DNA from: Helianthus annuus
Taxonomy: Eukaryota > Streptophyta > Magnoliopsida > Asterales > Asteraceae
Assembly (NCBI RefSeq): GCF_002127325.2
Contig: NC_035448.2
Span: 64,210,223-64,274,222, forward strand
Direction of reading: 5' to 3'
Length of the DNA: 64,000 nt
A program made the position numbers and the translations under genes. The first letter of the stretch is position 1. Every line of letters begins with the position of its first letter. A model generated the notes under the pieces. It was not told where the DNA came from. It saw only the letters and a list, made by a program, of their open reading frames with translations, and ran no database searches. Positions 1 through 11,501 of this stretch are shown piece by piece.

Positions 1-1000
1 TCTTAGCAATAAAATCACAATAAGGGAATCATCTGGTGTCATTATTAATGTGAACTGCCTCTAATCATACATCAGGAGGGTTAAGCGCCTCCATTCTTAA
101 TCCTTTTAAACTTAGCTTCAAAATCTTTGACAAATTTTAGGGCAGTCTCAGCTTTGATTGGTTATTTCTTACTCTATAAAACGTGAGTAGCTGAGGTAGA
201 TCCATAATGGATTTATAATGAGCAGGCTTTGGAACCTTGATGTGCCTTCTTATTGCCAATGCTAACCACCAATGATTATTTGCATTAAGCTTAGATTTTT
301 GGGTAGACTGAATAAGGCACTATCTCAGCCAATGCATTAAAATTTGTAACATACTGTCTACAGCCTAGGACTTTTATAGTGAGAGTCAGAAAATTCTTAT
401 TCCATCTTTTTCCATTTCGTGATGCGGATAATAGGTTTTTTTTTTCTAACAAGGTCCTTAAAACTTGGTACATCCATATTGTGTAAGAGGATCTTTCTTG
501 TGGACTTCATTATTGTCCTCACTAATTAAGGGTATCACCATCGAATGACTGTGATGCATACCTCACCATGTCCTTTCCAGCATAACCGCTGATATTCCTA
601 ATGGTTTCTACGTCATCTAACAATTTTTCTGCAATAGATGGCCCCTTTTTACTATTGAAGTCTCTCGACTTCCAAGAGACGAAGTACTTTTAGGTACATC
701 CTAAAAAGAATGGGGCTCCTTGCCATATATGCTTTTGTTAGGTATATTCTTTGCATTTGAAGTATGAATATAGCTCTTCTCATGAGCAGCAACACGTGTT
801 TTAAAGCGAGCAACATTTGGCTTCTTGAACCTTTTCATGACTTTTCTCATAGCCTTTCTAACAGCTGCGTTAATTATAGTTTTGGAGATTAACTCCATTA
901 ACATTGAGGTTCACATTTGATGCACCATTAACATTTGTCGTATTTCTAGCATCGCGACTGTTGTTGTTTCTTCTGAGTTTTCCATACTCGAAGTTTTGGT
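1..1000 (-). pseudogene. Second, displaced gag-like segment after the protease
   Basis: After the protease linker (TKTPYGEPLTIQGD... at about 1090-1010) the minus strand does not continue into reverse transcriptase. It shows what looks like another gag amino terminus, starting near 990 (MENSEETTT...), with NAAVRKAMRKVMKRFKK at about 870-820, then capsid-like text including VRYASQSFDGDTL near 550 and FLTLTIKVLGCRQYVTNFNALAEIVPY near 390-310. These resemble the central domain of Ty3-type gag. Several stops and frame changes break it. I infer a rearranged or chimeric internal region. An alternative is that this piece belongs to another element joined here by deletion. Confidence 0.5.
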
Positions 1001-1124
1001 GTTAAATACCAAATTCAACAAGTGCTTAGGCAATCCATACCTGGTGTCTCCTTGAATTGTCAAAGGCTCACCATAAGGAGTCTTGGTAACTACTTGCTTC
1101 TTATCACACATAATATGGGCTTAG

Positions 1125-2091
1125 TTTTTTTTTTAAGACGACCAATCCATTCCTATCACTATATCGAGTCCCTCTTATTTTTAACGGAAACAAGGGCAGT
1201 GGAAAAGAATGATTCCTAATGGATATAAAACATCCATCTAATATTGTTGAAGCATTCTCTGAGGTACCATCGGCCAATTCTATTTCTTATTTAACGCTTA
1301 GAGTTTTTAACAGGCAGATTTAATAATTTACAAAATCTATTGTCTACGAAAGACTCATCTGCACTTGAATTAAATAATACTCTAGCATAAACGTCATTGA
1401 TAAGGAAAGTACCTGTTGTGACATCGTCATCCTGAACGGCCTCTTGAGCATTCATTTGAGAGCCCCCAGCTTTGGTCTTCTTAGCCTCTCCAGGCTTCTT
1501 GGTTTTATTTGGCCAGTTTGTTTTGATGTGCCCTTTTTCATTGCAACCATAGCAGGTTGCGTCCTTTATGTCTTGGCACTCCAAAGTCTTGTGCCCTTCC
1601 TTATTACAAATTCCACAAGGCTTAGCTTGTGAATCTAAAGTGCCTTTCCCTTTAGTCGTCTTCTTTGGGTAGCGGTTCTTTATGTGCCCCTTCTCGTCAC
1701 AACCATAGCATGTGGCGTCCTTCAAGTCCTTGCATTCATGGGTCTTATGATCCATCTCTTTACAGATGACACATCCGTTGGTCTGTTCATAGAAACATTT
1801 TCCGAAGTACTTCTTCCCGCAGGTTTTACATTTGGGTTTTGCCTCCTTTGGCTTGGACTGGTTATAGTTTGAACCAGTCTTACCCTTTTTGTAACCCTTA
1901 TTTGTGGTATTATCGCACTTTCGCTTATGATCCTTTAATGCTCGGTCCAAGGCCTTGTTTACAGCTGTATCCAACATAGCCTGTAACTCGGTGCCCATTA
2001 AGTTCAGTCTTGCATCATTATTCTGATCAGCTGGATGATTGTGAGCTTTAGATGAGTCAGCCATGGTAAAGCTTTGAAGGCTACAAACCAA
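1125..2091 (-). pseudogene. Ty3-type gag (N-terminus plus zinc knuckles) and aspartic protease, decayed
   Basis: The likely gag start is the second methionine (MADSS). About 45 residues of gag amino terminus are followed directly by zinc fingers, and the central capsid domain is missing. Two CCHC knuckles look intact (CVICKEMDHKTHEC and CGICNKEGHKTLEC). Two more have lost their last cysteine (CYGCDEKGHIKNRY and CYGCNEKGHIKTNW), so a finger pair was probably duplicated. A retroviral-type aspartic protease follows. Its D-S/T-G active site reads NSSAD, so the catalytic Asp is lost. A frame break near 1290 precedes the conserved IELADGTS...DIVIGMDW region. The protein would have packaged RNA (gag) and cleaved the polyprotein (protease); this copy cannot be active. 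The family call is firm, the exact ends are approximate. Confidence 0.82.
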
Positions 2092-2099
2092 GTAGTAAT

Positions 2100-3850
2100 A
2101 ATTTGTTTAATTATATAGGGAATCGTCGAGTTTGATGATTAAATAGCCATGGTGCAAATAAACCATATAGGCCAATAGATAGTATTAAATTTATTTGATT
2201 ATGTTTTGCCTAGGTTTTTAAATAAACCATCTTTGGCGTTTAAACGGAATATAATCCTTCGTATTTATTAGACAGGGGACATAAGTCACGACTGTCAATG
2301 TCGTACCGACATTTTATATATCACAAGGGCTTGTTCCAAAGGACTTTTTGATGGCACATATGCCTTGTCACTGGGGAAATTTTAAAACATAATCAATGAT
2401 TCCTTTGGATCGGAAAATTTCATAGTTCATTGTCTTGACAAAAAGTTATGAAATAATACTATCTTTTCTATGTACATATCTTTGCCCGTAGGCATACATT
2501 TCAAATGAATGTTTTGATGTATTCATCATGTTCGACGTTTATTAGCCATGATTCCTATTGATCATTTATGCTAATTAAGGGGTTTGGAAAAAACCTAATA
2601 TAAAGATGACAAGTGTGATTTTATCGCATCACTGTTGTCAGGAGTGTTAACATGTTTTCAGATGTTAACAAGGATCTGAATCTCTTTTAAACAGGTTTTA
2701 CCATCATAGCTAGGTCTTTAATGACATTCAAGCTAGGTTATACCTTTTAAGATTCTCTTTTAATATGTATATTGGCAGGAAAGGAATGATATTTATTTTA
2801 TTCAGGATTTTCATTATAATTATCCTAGATTTAATTAAAATATAACTATGGCACAAAATGGCCAAGTCACAAGGGCAACTTTAAATTATAAACCATGATT
2901 TTGTAGAATCAAGGTATTTAGGCTTGAACGTTGTTCATTGCCTTTTCTTGACAGGGAGTTGTATGCTACGACTGTCGTTTATCTTATATGACAATGAATA
3001 TGGCCCGTAATCATTACATCCCTAATGGATGCTTAATTCACAAAATAAGAAAGGATTTCGGGAGAATTCAGTATAAGGATGATTTATGCGATTTTATCGA
3101 ATCACATTTGCCAGGAATGTTAACATGTTTACAGATGTTAACAAGGATTTGAATCTTTTGAATAGGTTCTACCATCTTGGCCTTGTCTGAAATGACATAT
3201 AGGCTAGGTTGTACCTTTAAGATTCTTTTTAATATTTAACGCAGAACAATCCTAAATTGAGATGTTAATAAGGATCTGAATCTAATTGAGGAACTACCAT
3301 CTTGGCCCTGTTCTTAAAATGACACATGGGCTAGGTCTTGTCCTTTCTAGATTTTGCCATTTTATTATAATGGTAGATCTTATAAAGGAATGTTATTATT
3401 TCATATTTTATGTTCATATGCAATGATAAATAAATTTAGATAACATTCCAGTGATTTTTAAAAGAGGTACAGAATTGCCCTAAACGGGGCTAGAAAGAAA
3501 TAATGTTGTCCACAAAGGGACTGAAAGATGAGGATGCCCTTATAAGGACTTACTAAGGAAACGAACTTCAGCAAAAGGAGTTTCTTCTTCATTTTATTTC
3601 TGAATGTTTTCTCCTTGGTTGCACGTATATCCTAGTCGCAGTACGAAGCTCGGCCTTTCCTAGGCTTCGAATGGGGAGAATTTCCATTGCGGCTTCTTTG
3701 CTTGGCGACAAACTAAAATATATAGAATTGAAAGCAACAATTCTCCGAATAGAGATGAGAGCATTCCTATGTTAAGTCTAGACTCAGAAGGTCAAGGAAT
3801 GTGCTATTGTGTCATTGAGATTAAACACAAAAGGCTAGTGTTTACTTCAC
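2100..3850 (-). repeat. Ty3 leader region with direct repeats
   Basis: This noncoding stretch lies between the PBS and gag of the minus-strand element. A segment of about 180 bp at 2580-2765 recurs at 3066-3236 and partly at 3257-3360. The shared words include TTAACATG, CAGATGTTAACAAGGAT and ACCATCTTGGCC or ACCATCATAGCT. A shorter shared element (ACGACTGTC with similar flanks) occurs near 2285 and 2970. The copies differ by many substitutions, so the duplication is old. No coding potential is seen. Confidence 0.65.
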
Positions 3851-3858
3851 TCAATGTT

Positions 3859-3871
3859 GGCTCTGATACCA
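3859..3871 (-). promoter_or_regulatory. Primer-binding site (initiator tRNA-Met) of element F1
   Basis: The minus strand reads TTGGTATCAGAGCC three bases inside the LTR end (...GTGTGACA). This is the standard plant LTR-retrotransposon site complementary to the 3' end of initiator tRNA-Met. It fixes the orientation of F1 as minus and marks 3875 as the inner end of its 5' LTR. Confidence 0.9.
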
Positions 3872-6627
3872 ACCTGTCACACCCCGATATTTCCACGTAT
3901 TACCGGTGGGCCCGGTGGGGAGTATCGTGACGTAGTTGATATCATCATAGTCAAACAACCCAATTTTAAATGCACAGCGGAAGCAAAAGATAGATATATT
4001 CCAAACCGAATAAAATGTAATATCAAGTATCACAAAATGGCTGAAATAGATCCACATGCGGATCAAATAAAAAGGAACATTGTTCAACAGACTTTAAAGG
4101 CATCTAAGCTTGCGAGACTTTTATTTGATACTAGGAGAGGCCAGCCTATTCCGATTAGTACATGTACTTAGCCTTTTTGGGAAAATACGTCAGTTTACAC
4201 TGGTAAATACAATTTAACTGACTCATTTTGAAAATATTTTAGAAAATTGATTTGAATGCGCATGGCACAAAACTTTTTATAACTTGGGATAATTATTTAT
4301 ATATAAACTTGTAAAAGAATTACATGTTCGTTATACGTTCAGTAGCCCGGGTTGAATACCGGGTTAAAGATTAATTGACACACCACATGATATAGTCCCG
4401 CGGCGAGTTATTCTCGAAACTGGTGGTTATATCTCTTTATTTATAAATGCACTGGCGGGTGTACGCCTACACCCGCGTGCTAAGGTCGTGGCCATTTCTA
4501 TGAAATGATGCCAAGGATATCCGGGACATGGTCATTAACCCCCCCCCCAAGGCTTTAAGCAAACAAAACAATTTAAACGGGTCATTTCAATAAATTAACC
4601 TTCATACGATCAAAAATTCAATGCCCGACCAAGCGGTATTTTATATACCGTACCCCAAGCCCGTATAAGGGAAAATAAGTTAAAAGTATTTACCTGAGCT
4701 AAATATAAATTCAATCCCAGCCGTATATCAATCAGCAAGTACAAATAGCTTTTACTGGGCTCCTAAATCTACAACGAAGGTTTTTAATAACCTATTAGAT
4801 CCCTAACGGGTCTTTAATTAAGCCTATGCTTAGACCGGTTAGTTTTAAATGAGGAGACGGTTCAAACGCATGATTAAGCGAAAACCGAATTAGAATGTGG
4901 TTTAGACCCAACAAGCTTGTACACTTGTGTAATAAGGGTAAACTAAACACATTCTGAATTTTGAGATAAAAATGATAAGCTTTGACCCGTTTCGGCTAAT
5001 TCATGCAAACTAGTTACATACGCCGATCCGAACGCGAAAAGTGCGTAACGGGTAACCACAAGAGTCATGAATAGGTTTCCTAAGTTAATATGCCTTAAAT
5101 ATGTTGTGATATCAGTAGGATACCTTCCATTATGCCCAAAACGAATTTAAAACCAATTTATGCCCCGTAGGGGTATTTTGGTCATTTTAAAGGTTATACG
5201 AGAGGTTAAATAATAAGCTGAAGTCCTGGTCTGATAAAATTAGTAAAATACTTAATTTAATAAGTTATATCAGTAGGGTATCACATATATGTGAAATTTA
5301 TTAATTATAACCAAACTATGCACCGAAGGGGCATTTTAGTAATTTCACTTAAGCTTTAAAGGTCAAAATTTAGAATTCTGAGTTTAAAACTTTTGACTAC
5401 TGTTTAACTACGAAAATTTACTTAAAACATCAGTAGGTATCAACCCTTATATGTTAAAAATAGTTTTAACTTATACTATGCGTTAAAAACGCGTAAAAAG
5501 GCGATTTTAAGCGATTTCCAGGTTTTATAAGAAAAGTTGATATTTTTATCATTCCAGAAATCTTAAAATGTTTTATTTATCATATAAAATCAGTAGCAAA
5601 AAGTTTGGTATTAAAATGTTGTGTAAAACTCATTTTATGGCCAAAAATGCAAAACCAGCAATTACCGGATTAAAGCTAGAACCCTATGTTATGCTCAGTC
5701 TAAAAATAAATAAAAATCTTTAAAAATCCCAAAATATTATTTTATATCAGTAGGTAAAAAGCTTGGTATCAAAAAGTGGGTTTAGATAGGATATATGCTA
5801 ATTATGCCGTTTAATTAATAAAAAGCTTTTTATTTACGCTAATGAGCATAACTCCTAATCAAGACCTCAAACTGACGTCAAATTTTAGGGACAAGTTTAT
5901 AATTCAGTAATAAAGGTTTCTATCCTCTCACATTTTTAAAAAATCTCATTTTAAGGTCAAAAGGGCATAATGGTCAACATTTAAGCATATAACGGAAACA
6001 TGTAAATGAATAGGATAACTAAGGATCCAAGTTGTATAACCTCAGAGGGTTACACTAACCTATAACATGGTCCTAAAGGAATCCTAAGGCATATCTAAAC
6101 TAAGCTAAATTGGGTCAGAACTGAAAGTCAAAGCAAAAGTCAACTTTTGCGACTTTCGGTTCCGAACCGAGCCTATACTTAGAATTGTCGGGTTAAACAT
6201 GCTTAGACATGTTCAACTAATAATTACCAAGTTATTAAAGTGAGTAAACTGATTTTATGACTTCTATATTAATAGTTATGAATTTTATTTAAAACTAACC
6301 CGTTTGACTTTTATTTGACCCGACAATTTAACTAAGTAAACGTGGTAATTAGGAGGTGCTCCTTTGAGGGCTGAACACCTACCTAATTACGGTCACGTAG
6401 CCATGTTCGTTGCGAACAATGGCTCAACCGTTTAAAAGCCAAAGCGTTTATCGAAAACGCTTGACTTTTCGGCTATAACGCTAGAAATTTAAACTAAGCA
6501 CGAAAAGACACTTACAAAGGGTCCATGCAAGGAGGTTTTGATCCTAAATTCTCAGGTATGAAGAGCAAGGTCTCCAACTTAGAGAATTTAGAAATCAAGT
6601 GTGAATGGGAGCAAGATCAAGTGGGGT

Positions 6628-6635
6628 ATTTATAG
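6628..6635 (-). promoter_or_regulatory. TATA box of the F-family LTR
   Basis: The minus strand reads CTATAAATACCCC here, and the repeated LTR segment has the same sequence near 15050. In the related solo LTR the equivalent place (about 61121-61130) reads GCTATAAAAGG. Transcription would run to lower coordinates through the PBS at 3871. A prediction from sequence only. Confidence 0.5.
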
Positions 6636-6824
6636 GTTTTTGAGAACTGTTAGGATCGTTTCTTGATAAACGAGCCTTGATCTGGACCGTACACATCTTA
6701 CCCCCTGATTTCTAATACTATGGGTGCCCAAAAATGGCCCATAGGATTGATTAAAACCATGTGCAACCAAGAAAACCCAGCTGCTGAAAGTTTAAAGCTG
6801 TTTTGCAGCTCTGATAGACTCACA

Positions 6825-6870
6825 CGGCCCGCGTAGACTCATAGGGAGTCTTACACGGCCCGCCTAGTAC
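6825..6870. promoter_or_regulatory. GC-rich inverted motif upstream of the F-family TATA box
   Basis: Two GGCCCGC blocks flank a small hairpin with arms AGACTC and GAGTCT. The arrangement is repeated at 15245-15290, and in diverged form twice in the solo LTR at 61308-61354 and 61388-61434. It lies about 190 bp upstream of the predicted minus-strand TATA box. Function is unknown; it is notable as a CpG-rich island in an AT-rich LTR. Confidence 0.5.
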
Positions 6871-6912
6871 CCAGACCAGCAACAACACTTTCCAATAATT
6901 GCAGAAGGTATC

Positions 6913-7335
6913 TGTTGGTGCATGCATCTGTCGACTTCGTTTTGTATCGAGTCTTAGTCTTAGATTGTTAGATCAGGGCACGTTTTACGAGAAAATAGGA
7001 AAATGTTTGTGTTTTATGAGTTGATTTCGCTCATAGGGACATACAGGGATTTCGCTCATATGGTAATGTAGGGGTTTCGCTCATGTGACATGTTCATAAG
7101 AGCGAAATCACTAACCCTATATATAGGGACTCTTGAGCGAAATCATGTATCAGTTGTGCAATTCCATACCGAGGTGCTGCCGGTGTGAGATTTGGATGTA
7201 ATCTGTCAGATATCAATACAAAAGGGTGTTAAAAGTGATTTGCTAGCTGTTTCTAAATCAGATACTTGTTTTCCGCACCTGTATCTGATCATAAATCCTC
7301 TGAACGACTCGTTCGGGTCGGAACACGATCCTACA
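6913..7335 (+). repeat. 5' LTR of element A
   Basis: Begins TGTTGGTGCATG and ends GATCCTACA, directly followed by the PBS. It holds three GATTTCGCTC-type motifs upstream of a TATA box (TATATATAG at 7118-7126). Two inverted copies (GAGCGAAATC) bracket that box. Confidence 0.93.
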
Positions 7336-7337
7336 AG

Positions 7338-7349
7338 TGGTATCAGAGC
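7338..7349 (+). promoter_or_regulatory. PBS of element A
   Basis: TGGTATCAGAGC lies two bases after the LTR end and is complementary to initiator tRNA-Met. Confidence 0.93.
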
Positions 7350-7547
7350 TTCAAGAGGAGGAGTTCTGTAGAGATTAGCTGGAATTCATCGAGATTTCTT
7401 ACTTCTACACCTTCTTTCTTCACCAGATCAAGTTTTACTGGTCAAAATTCATTCAAAACTTCACAGATCATAGATAATTGGACATTAACAAACCCTGGAA
7501 AGTTTGAGACCTAAATACGGACTAAAAATGGATCAAATTAACCTTCG

Positions 7548-7797
7548 ATCAGGTTTCGCTCATACGGAATTTCTGTGATTTCGCTTATTGGAACAACTTG
7601 ATTTCGCTCATAGCTGCACAAATCTTTGATTTCTCTCGTAATTACCATCAGATTTCGCTCTTGTGTCACAATATCAGAGATTTCGCTCATTTGAACATAT
7701 TGATTTCGCTCCAAGGGTGCAGTTCTGAGTAATTTCGCTTTTGTGAACACCTAATTTCGCTTATAAGGTCATCCAGAGTCTTGATTTCGCTCATAAG
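7548..7797 (+). repeat. Leader array of GATTTCGCTC motifs, element A
   Basis: About ten copies of a motif near GATTTCGCTCAT occur between the PBS and gag, roughly every 24 bases. Start points are near 7553, 7577, 7602, 7631, 7652, 7679, 7702, 7731, 7753 and 7783. Intervening bases are not conserved. The same motif is in the LTR, in both orientations around the TATA box. Minus-strand ORFs across it are artefacts of the repeat. Confidence 0.85.
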
Positions 7798-7827
7798 GAC
7801 AGTTGTGTAAATTGTTAAAATCTGAAA

Positions 7828-10800
7828 ATGGACGAGGAATTTTACAACGCATTTGCTACTCCGATTACCCCGATCACTATTGCACAGAACACAATGCTCG
7901 AAAACGAAACAGGAACAATGCAAAAACCACCCAAACTCATGAACATAGAAGAATATAAAGGTTGGGAAGGTCGTTTCGAAAATTGGGTCCAAGCTAACTA
8001 CCTAGACGCTTGGGAGTGTGTTGAAACGAAGTATGTGAAAGAGGATATTATGGTTTTATTGCAGCATAACGGAAGTGCTTATTCTATCTAGAAAGCATTA
8101 CGTTCAAAATTTGTTGGAAGTCAGGAGATGGTGAAGAATAAGAAGTCGCTTTTGAAAAAGGAGTTTGATTTGTTTAGAGGATTAAAGAATGAGAGTACAA
8201 GACAGATCATTAAAAGATATTGCAACTTGTTGGTGAACATGAAGAGGTTAAGCATCAACAAAGACAATGAAGATTTGATTGAAAAACTTGCAGATGCGTT
8301 ACCACATGAAACTTGGGGAACATATCTGATGATGCTCAGGAACAAAAAGGGTTTTAGCACGTTAACCTTGAGCAAATTCATTGAGAAGTTGGAAGCTCAG
8401 GAAATGGAACAAAGAAAGATTGTTCGAATGAAAGATTTCGATGGTGAACAGGATATTGGGTTGTATTACAAAGCAGGGGTGAATGAGGAATCTACAAATC
8501 TATCTCCAAAAATAGAAACTGCTTACAATGCCAAGAATTCTTCTGGAAGTTCATCATCAGGATCAAACAGCAAGACAAGTTTCACATCATTTCCGTCTTT
8601 TGATCCGAACATCTCAGCAACAAAAAATGGGAGAAAACTTCAGTGCAATATTGTTTTAAATCTTGAAAATGATCAAGATTATTCTGAAGAAGTTGCTAAA
8701 AACCACATGTCTTTATTGGGAATGGTTTTAGAATCTTATAGTTGTTTTGTTGCAGGTCGTATCGGGAATCCAATGCTAACAAAAGAAGATTACGACCAAA
8801 TAGATGCAGAAGAGATGGAGCTGATGGACATAAAATGGTGTTTGGCAAGCGTGTTACGGAGAGCTGAGAAATTCAAGCAGATCACGGGGAGAGATGATCT
8901 TCGTGAAGCTAATGTTTCTACTTTAGGTTTTGACAAATCTAAAGTCACTTGTTTTCGTTGCAGGGAAAAAGGTCACTTTAAGAGGGAGTGCACCAATCGC
9001 GAAGCAAGTGGAGCTCAGAATCCTTTCAACAATAACAATGATTACTACCGAAAAGCCATCTATCATCAAGTTGCTCAACAACCATCTCAACAGCATCAAC
9101 ATCAAGCACAAACTGCACATGGAAGACCAATAATTGAAGATTCTGGAAAGAGAGCTTGTGTGCTTAATCAGGAAGAAAAGAAGTCATTCAACTGGGATAA
9201 ATATGTATCAACTGATGGAAAAGCTTGTTTAATTGATCAAGATGATGAAAAGCTACCCGAGGGTTTTAGCTGGGAGAATTTCACTTGGGATAATTATATT
9301 CCTGATCAAGGTACAGCTTACACAGCTTTTGTTGCCAGAGTTGAAGAAGATAGTGATGATGATGATGATTCTGAGTATTATGCTAGACAAATGGTAAAAC
9401 ATCTAAAGATGCTGGAAGAAAGCGACAGTGAAGATGAGAAGGCAAAGAAGAAAAAGAAGAAGGTAAAGACACCGGTTAGCAGTGATGATGAAACAGTACC
9501 GGTAGTGAGAAGAAAAGTGAAAGAAACTCCAAAGTTTGAGATTAATGAAGAAGCCATTGCAAAGAAGAGTCCAATAACTTGTGAAAATTGTGAAGCTGTA
9601 AAGAAACAGAACAGTTCATTGATCCACAACATGAACAGATTGAAAGAATCATATGATGTGTTGAACAGGGCAATGAATATGTACAACGATACAAGTGAAG
9701 AGCAGGCTACAGCAATGAAAACACTTCAGGGAGCTTTCATGGTCAAGCAAAAAGTTGTAAACAACTATATTGAGAAGTGTGCTGATCTTGAACAGAAACT
9801 TGAACTTCAGAGAATTGAAACTGAAAGAGTTAATCGCTTGTTGAAAAGTTACTCATGTTCGTCTTATGTTATTGACAGGATTTATCCGACAGCTGAAAGC
9901 TTAAAGGCATTTGAGGACAATGATGTAACTGAAGAAAAGAAAGTTTCAGAAGAAAAGATTGAAGAAAAGACTCCAGTGAGAAAGACTAAAAAGAAGAAAG
10001 GCACTGTAGAGACGACATCTGGTAAGAAACAAGGTGTCAGTTACAACAAGTGTCCACCCCCTATGGAAAATGGATATTTTGCTAGAAATCCAAATGATGA
10101 AAGAGTCAAAAAGGCAACAAATTTGCAACAGGAGTCGGAGTCGTCTGTCAATTTGCCAGAAAACATTGATGTCGTTTATACATCGTCTGACACTGATCAA
10201 CAGTCTTAATTGATGAAGAAAGTTGTGGATCATGTGTTAGAGAATGATGAGATAGAGGAGTCAAAGTTGGAGTCCAGTTCAGAGTCAAAGTCTGAGTCAA
10301 GCACTCTGGGTCAAACAGAAAAACAGGACAAAATAGTGTATGATAAAGAATTCCTGTTATCAAAATCTAATTTGGATGATGAACCATTTAAAGTTGCTTA
10401 TACTTTGAATGATTCTGACAAATTATATTCTGATGAGGAATTTCCAATAAGAGGTGTTAAAACTGAAATGATTAAAAAGGTTTTTAAACTCACAGAAATT
10501 AATATTTTTGAAATAAAAGACTTATGTCTTAATGAAAAACCTAAAAATACACCTCAAGAGTACAACAAAGATTAAACAAGAAAAAGGGTTACAGTTCTGG
10601 TTCAGGTTTTCAAAAGAAATCTAACCATAACGGTAATTTCAAAAAGAAAGGTCTTGGTTTTACTCCAATAGAAAAACAGAAAATTGAAAAATATGTTCGT
10701 GATTTTAAATCCAAAATGACATTTGTTTCAGGTACGTCAACAGACAAAGAAGAAAAGAAAGATTTCTGGAGGCAGTCAAACAATGAGTTCCTTGCAAAGA

Positions 10801-11501
10801 AGCAAGATGAAATGAAGAAGATGGCTGAGCAGAAGAAAGATACGAGAACCTGTTTCCAATGCAACATTGTTGGACATATTGCCAGAGATTGTTCTAAGGC
10901 AATACAATCAAAACAGGGAGTATCTCGTAAACTCAAAGAGAAAGTGGTTGAGTTTGAACCACCAATTGATAGAACCAAATTGTTTAAAAATTCTACCTTT
11001 GAAATTGGTGAATGTTCAAACAAGTTTTACAAGAAGAGAGCTAAATCTGACAACCAGAAATGGGTTGTTAAGAAAGTTGCTGAAAGCTCCAGCGATGATT
11101 CTGATAGGTCAAAATCATAGAAGCTATCTTCTGGCGATGAATTTGACTCCACAAAGTCAGATGAGTCACAAGTTGTTTCGAAAAGTGAAGCTATTTTAAA
11201 AGATGAAAAATCAGTTCTGACTGTGAATGATGAGGATTTTCCATCACTTCGGGCTGAAAATTATAAAAAGAAAATTGCTAAAGTTGAAATTTCTAACCAA
11301 TTTTATAATGAAAAACATGATTTTGATGCTGAGAAGGTCTTTAACCCCAAGGTAAAACATATCTTTGGAAAGATGATTGACCGAAAAGTCAAAGGGGTTA
11401 AAGAATTTTATGAGAAGAAGAGGAAAGGTAAGAAACCGAGTGATGGTGACTCGGTGACACCCAAGACTGGTCAGGCTTGGGTGGATATTTTCTTTGACTA
11501 A
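7828..11501 (+). pseudogene. Long Sirevirus-type gag of element A, broken
   Basis: The start MDEEFYNAFATP matches the start of gag in element C. A copia-type gag (UBN2-like) domain is followed by a CCHC knuckle (CFRCREKGHFKREC, about 8952-8993), an acidic/lysine-rich stretch, a CENC motif, a coiled-coil region, a conserved CPPPM motif and a second knuckle (CFQCNIVGHIARDC, about 10852-10890). The end (GQAWVDIFFD) aligns with the gag end of B and C. Damage seen: TAG at 8089 in place of the expected Trp, TAA at 10207, a frameshift near 10555 and TAG at 11118. About 45 residues present in C are missing after FDAW-like text near residue 70. Gag would form the particle and bind element RNA; no pol follows. 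Confidence 0.88.

Larger units (their letters stand above)
1..3874 (-). mobile_element. Internal region of a partial minus-strand Ty3/gypsy element (F1)
   Basis: This is the 5' half of a Ty3-type element read on the minus strand. It begins just inside the LTR that starts at 3875, where a tRNA-Met primer site lies, and runs off the left edge. In transcription order it holds a long untranslated leader (3850-2100), a gag amino-terminal/zinc-knuckle/protease segment (2091-about 1125) and then a second gag-like segment (about 1000-1). All reading frames are broken. No reverse transcriptase or integrase is visible here; they would lie beyond the window if they exist. The order of modules is unusual (see findings). 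Confidence 0.8.
5437..6906. repeat. 1.47 kb LTR segment, copy 1 (left of element A)
   Basis: This segment of the F1 LTR, from GTATCAACCCTTATATG to ...CAATAATTGCAGAA, is repeated almost base for base at 13860-15328. In uninterrupted LTR sequence, represented by the right copy, TTGCAGAA is followed by ATGGTCCC. Here it is followed by GGTATC and then element A. The copies differ by scattered substitutions and one or two single-base indels. Confidence 0.9.

Noticed and set aside
3854..4171. 105-codon ORF at the inner end of the F1 LTR
   Set aside because: Lies in LTR sequence; the homologous place in the solo LTR at 55849 has indels that break it.
7023..7142. E2F-type binding sites in the TTTCGCTC motifs
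   Set aside because: The motif is only partly like the E2F consensus (TTTSSCGC) and cannot be assigned to a factor from sequence alone.
7338..7349. tRNA gene from the tRNA-Met-like sequence
   Set aside because: Only a PBS complement of about 12 bases; no cloverleaf. The same holds for the other PBS sites.
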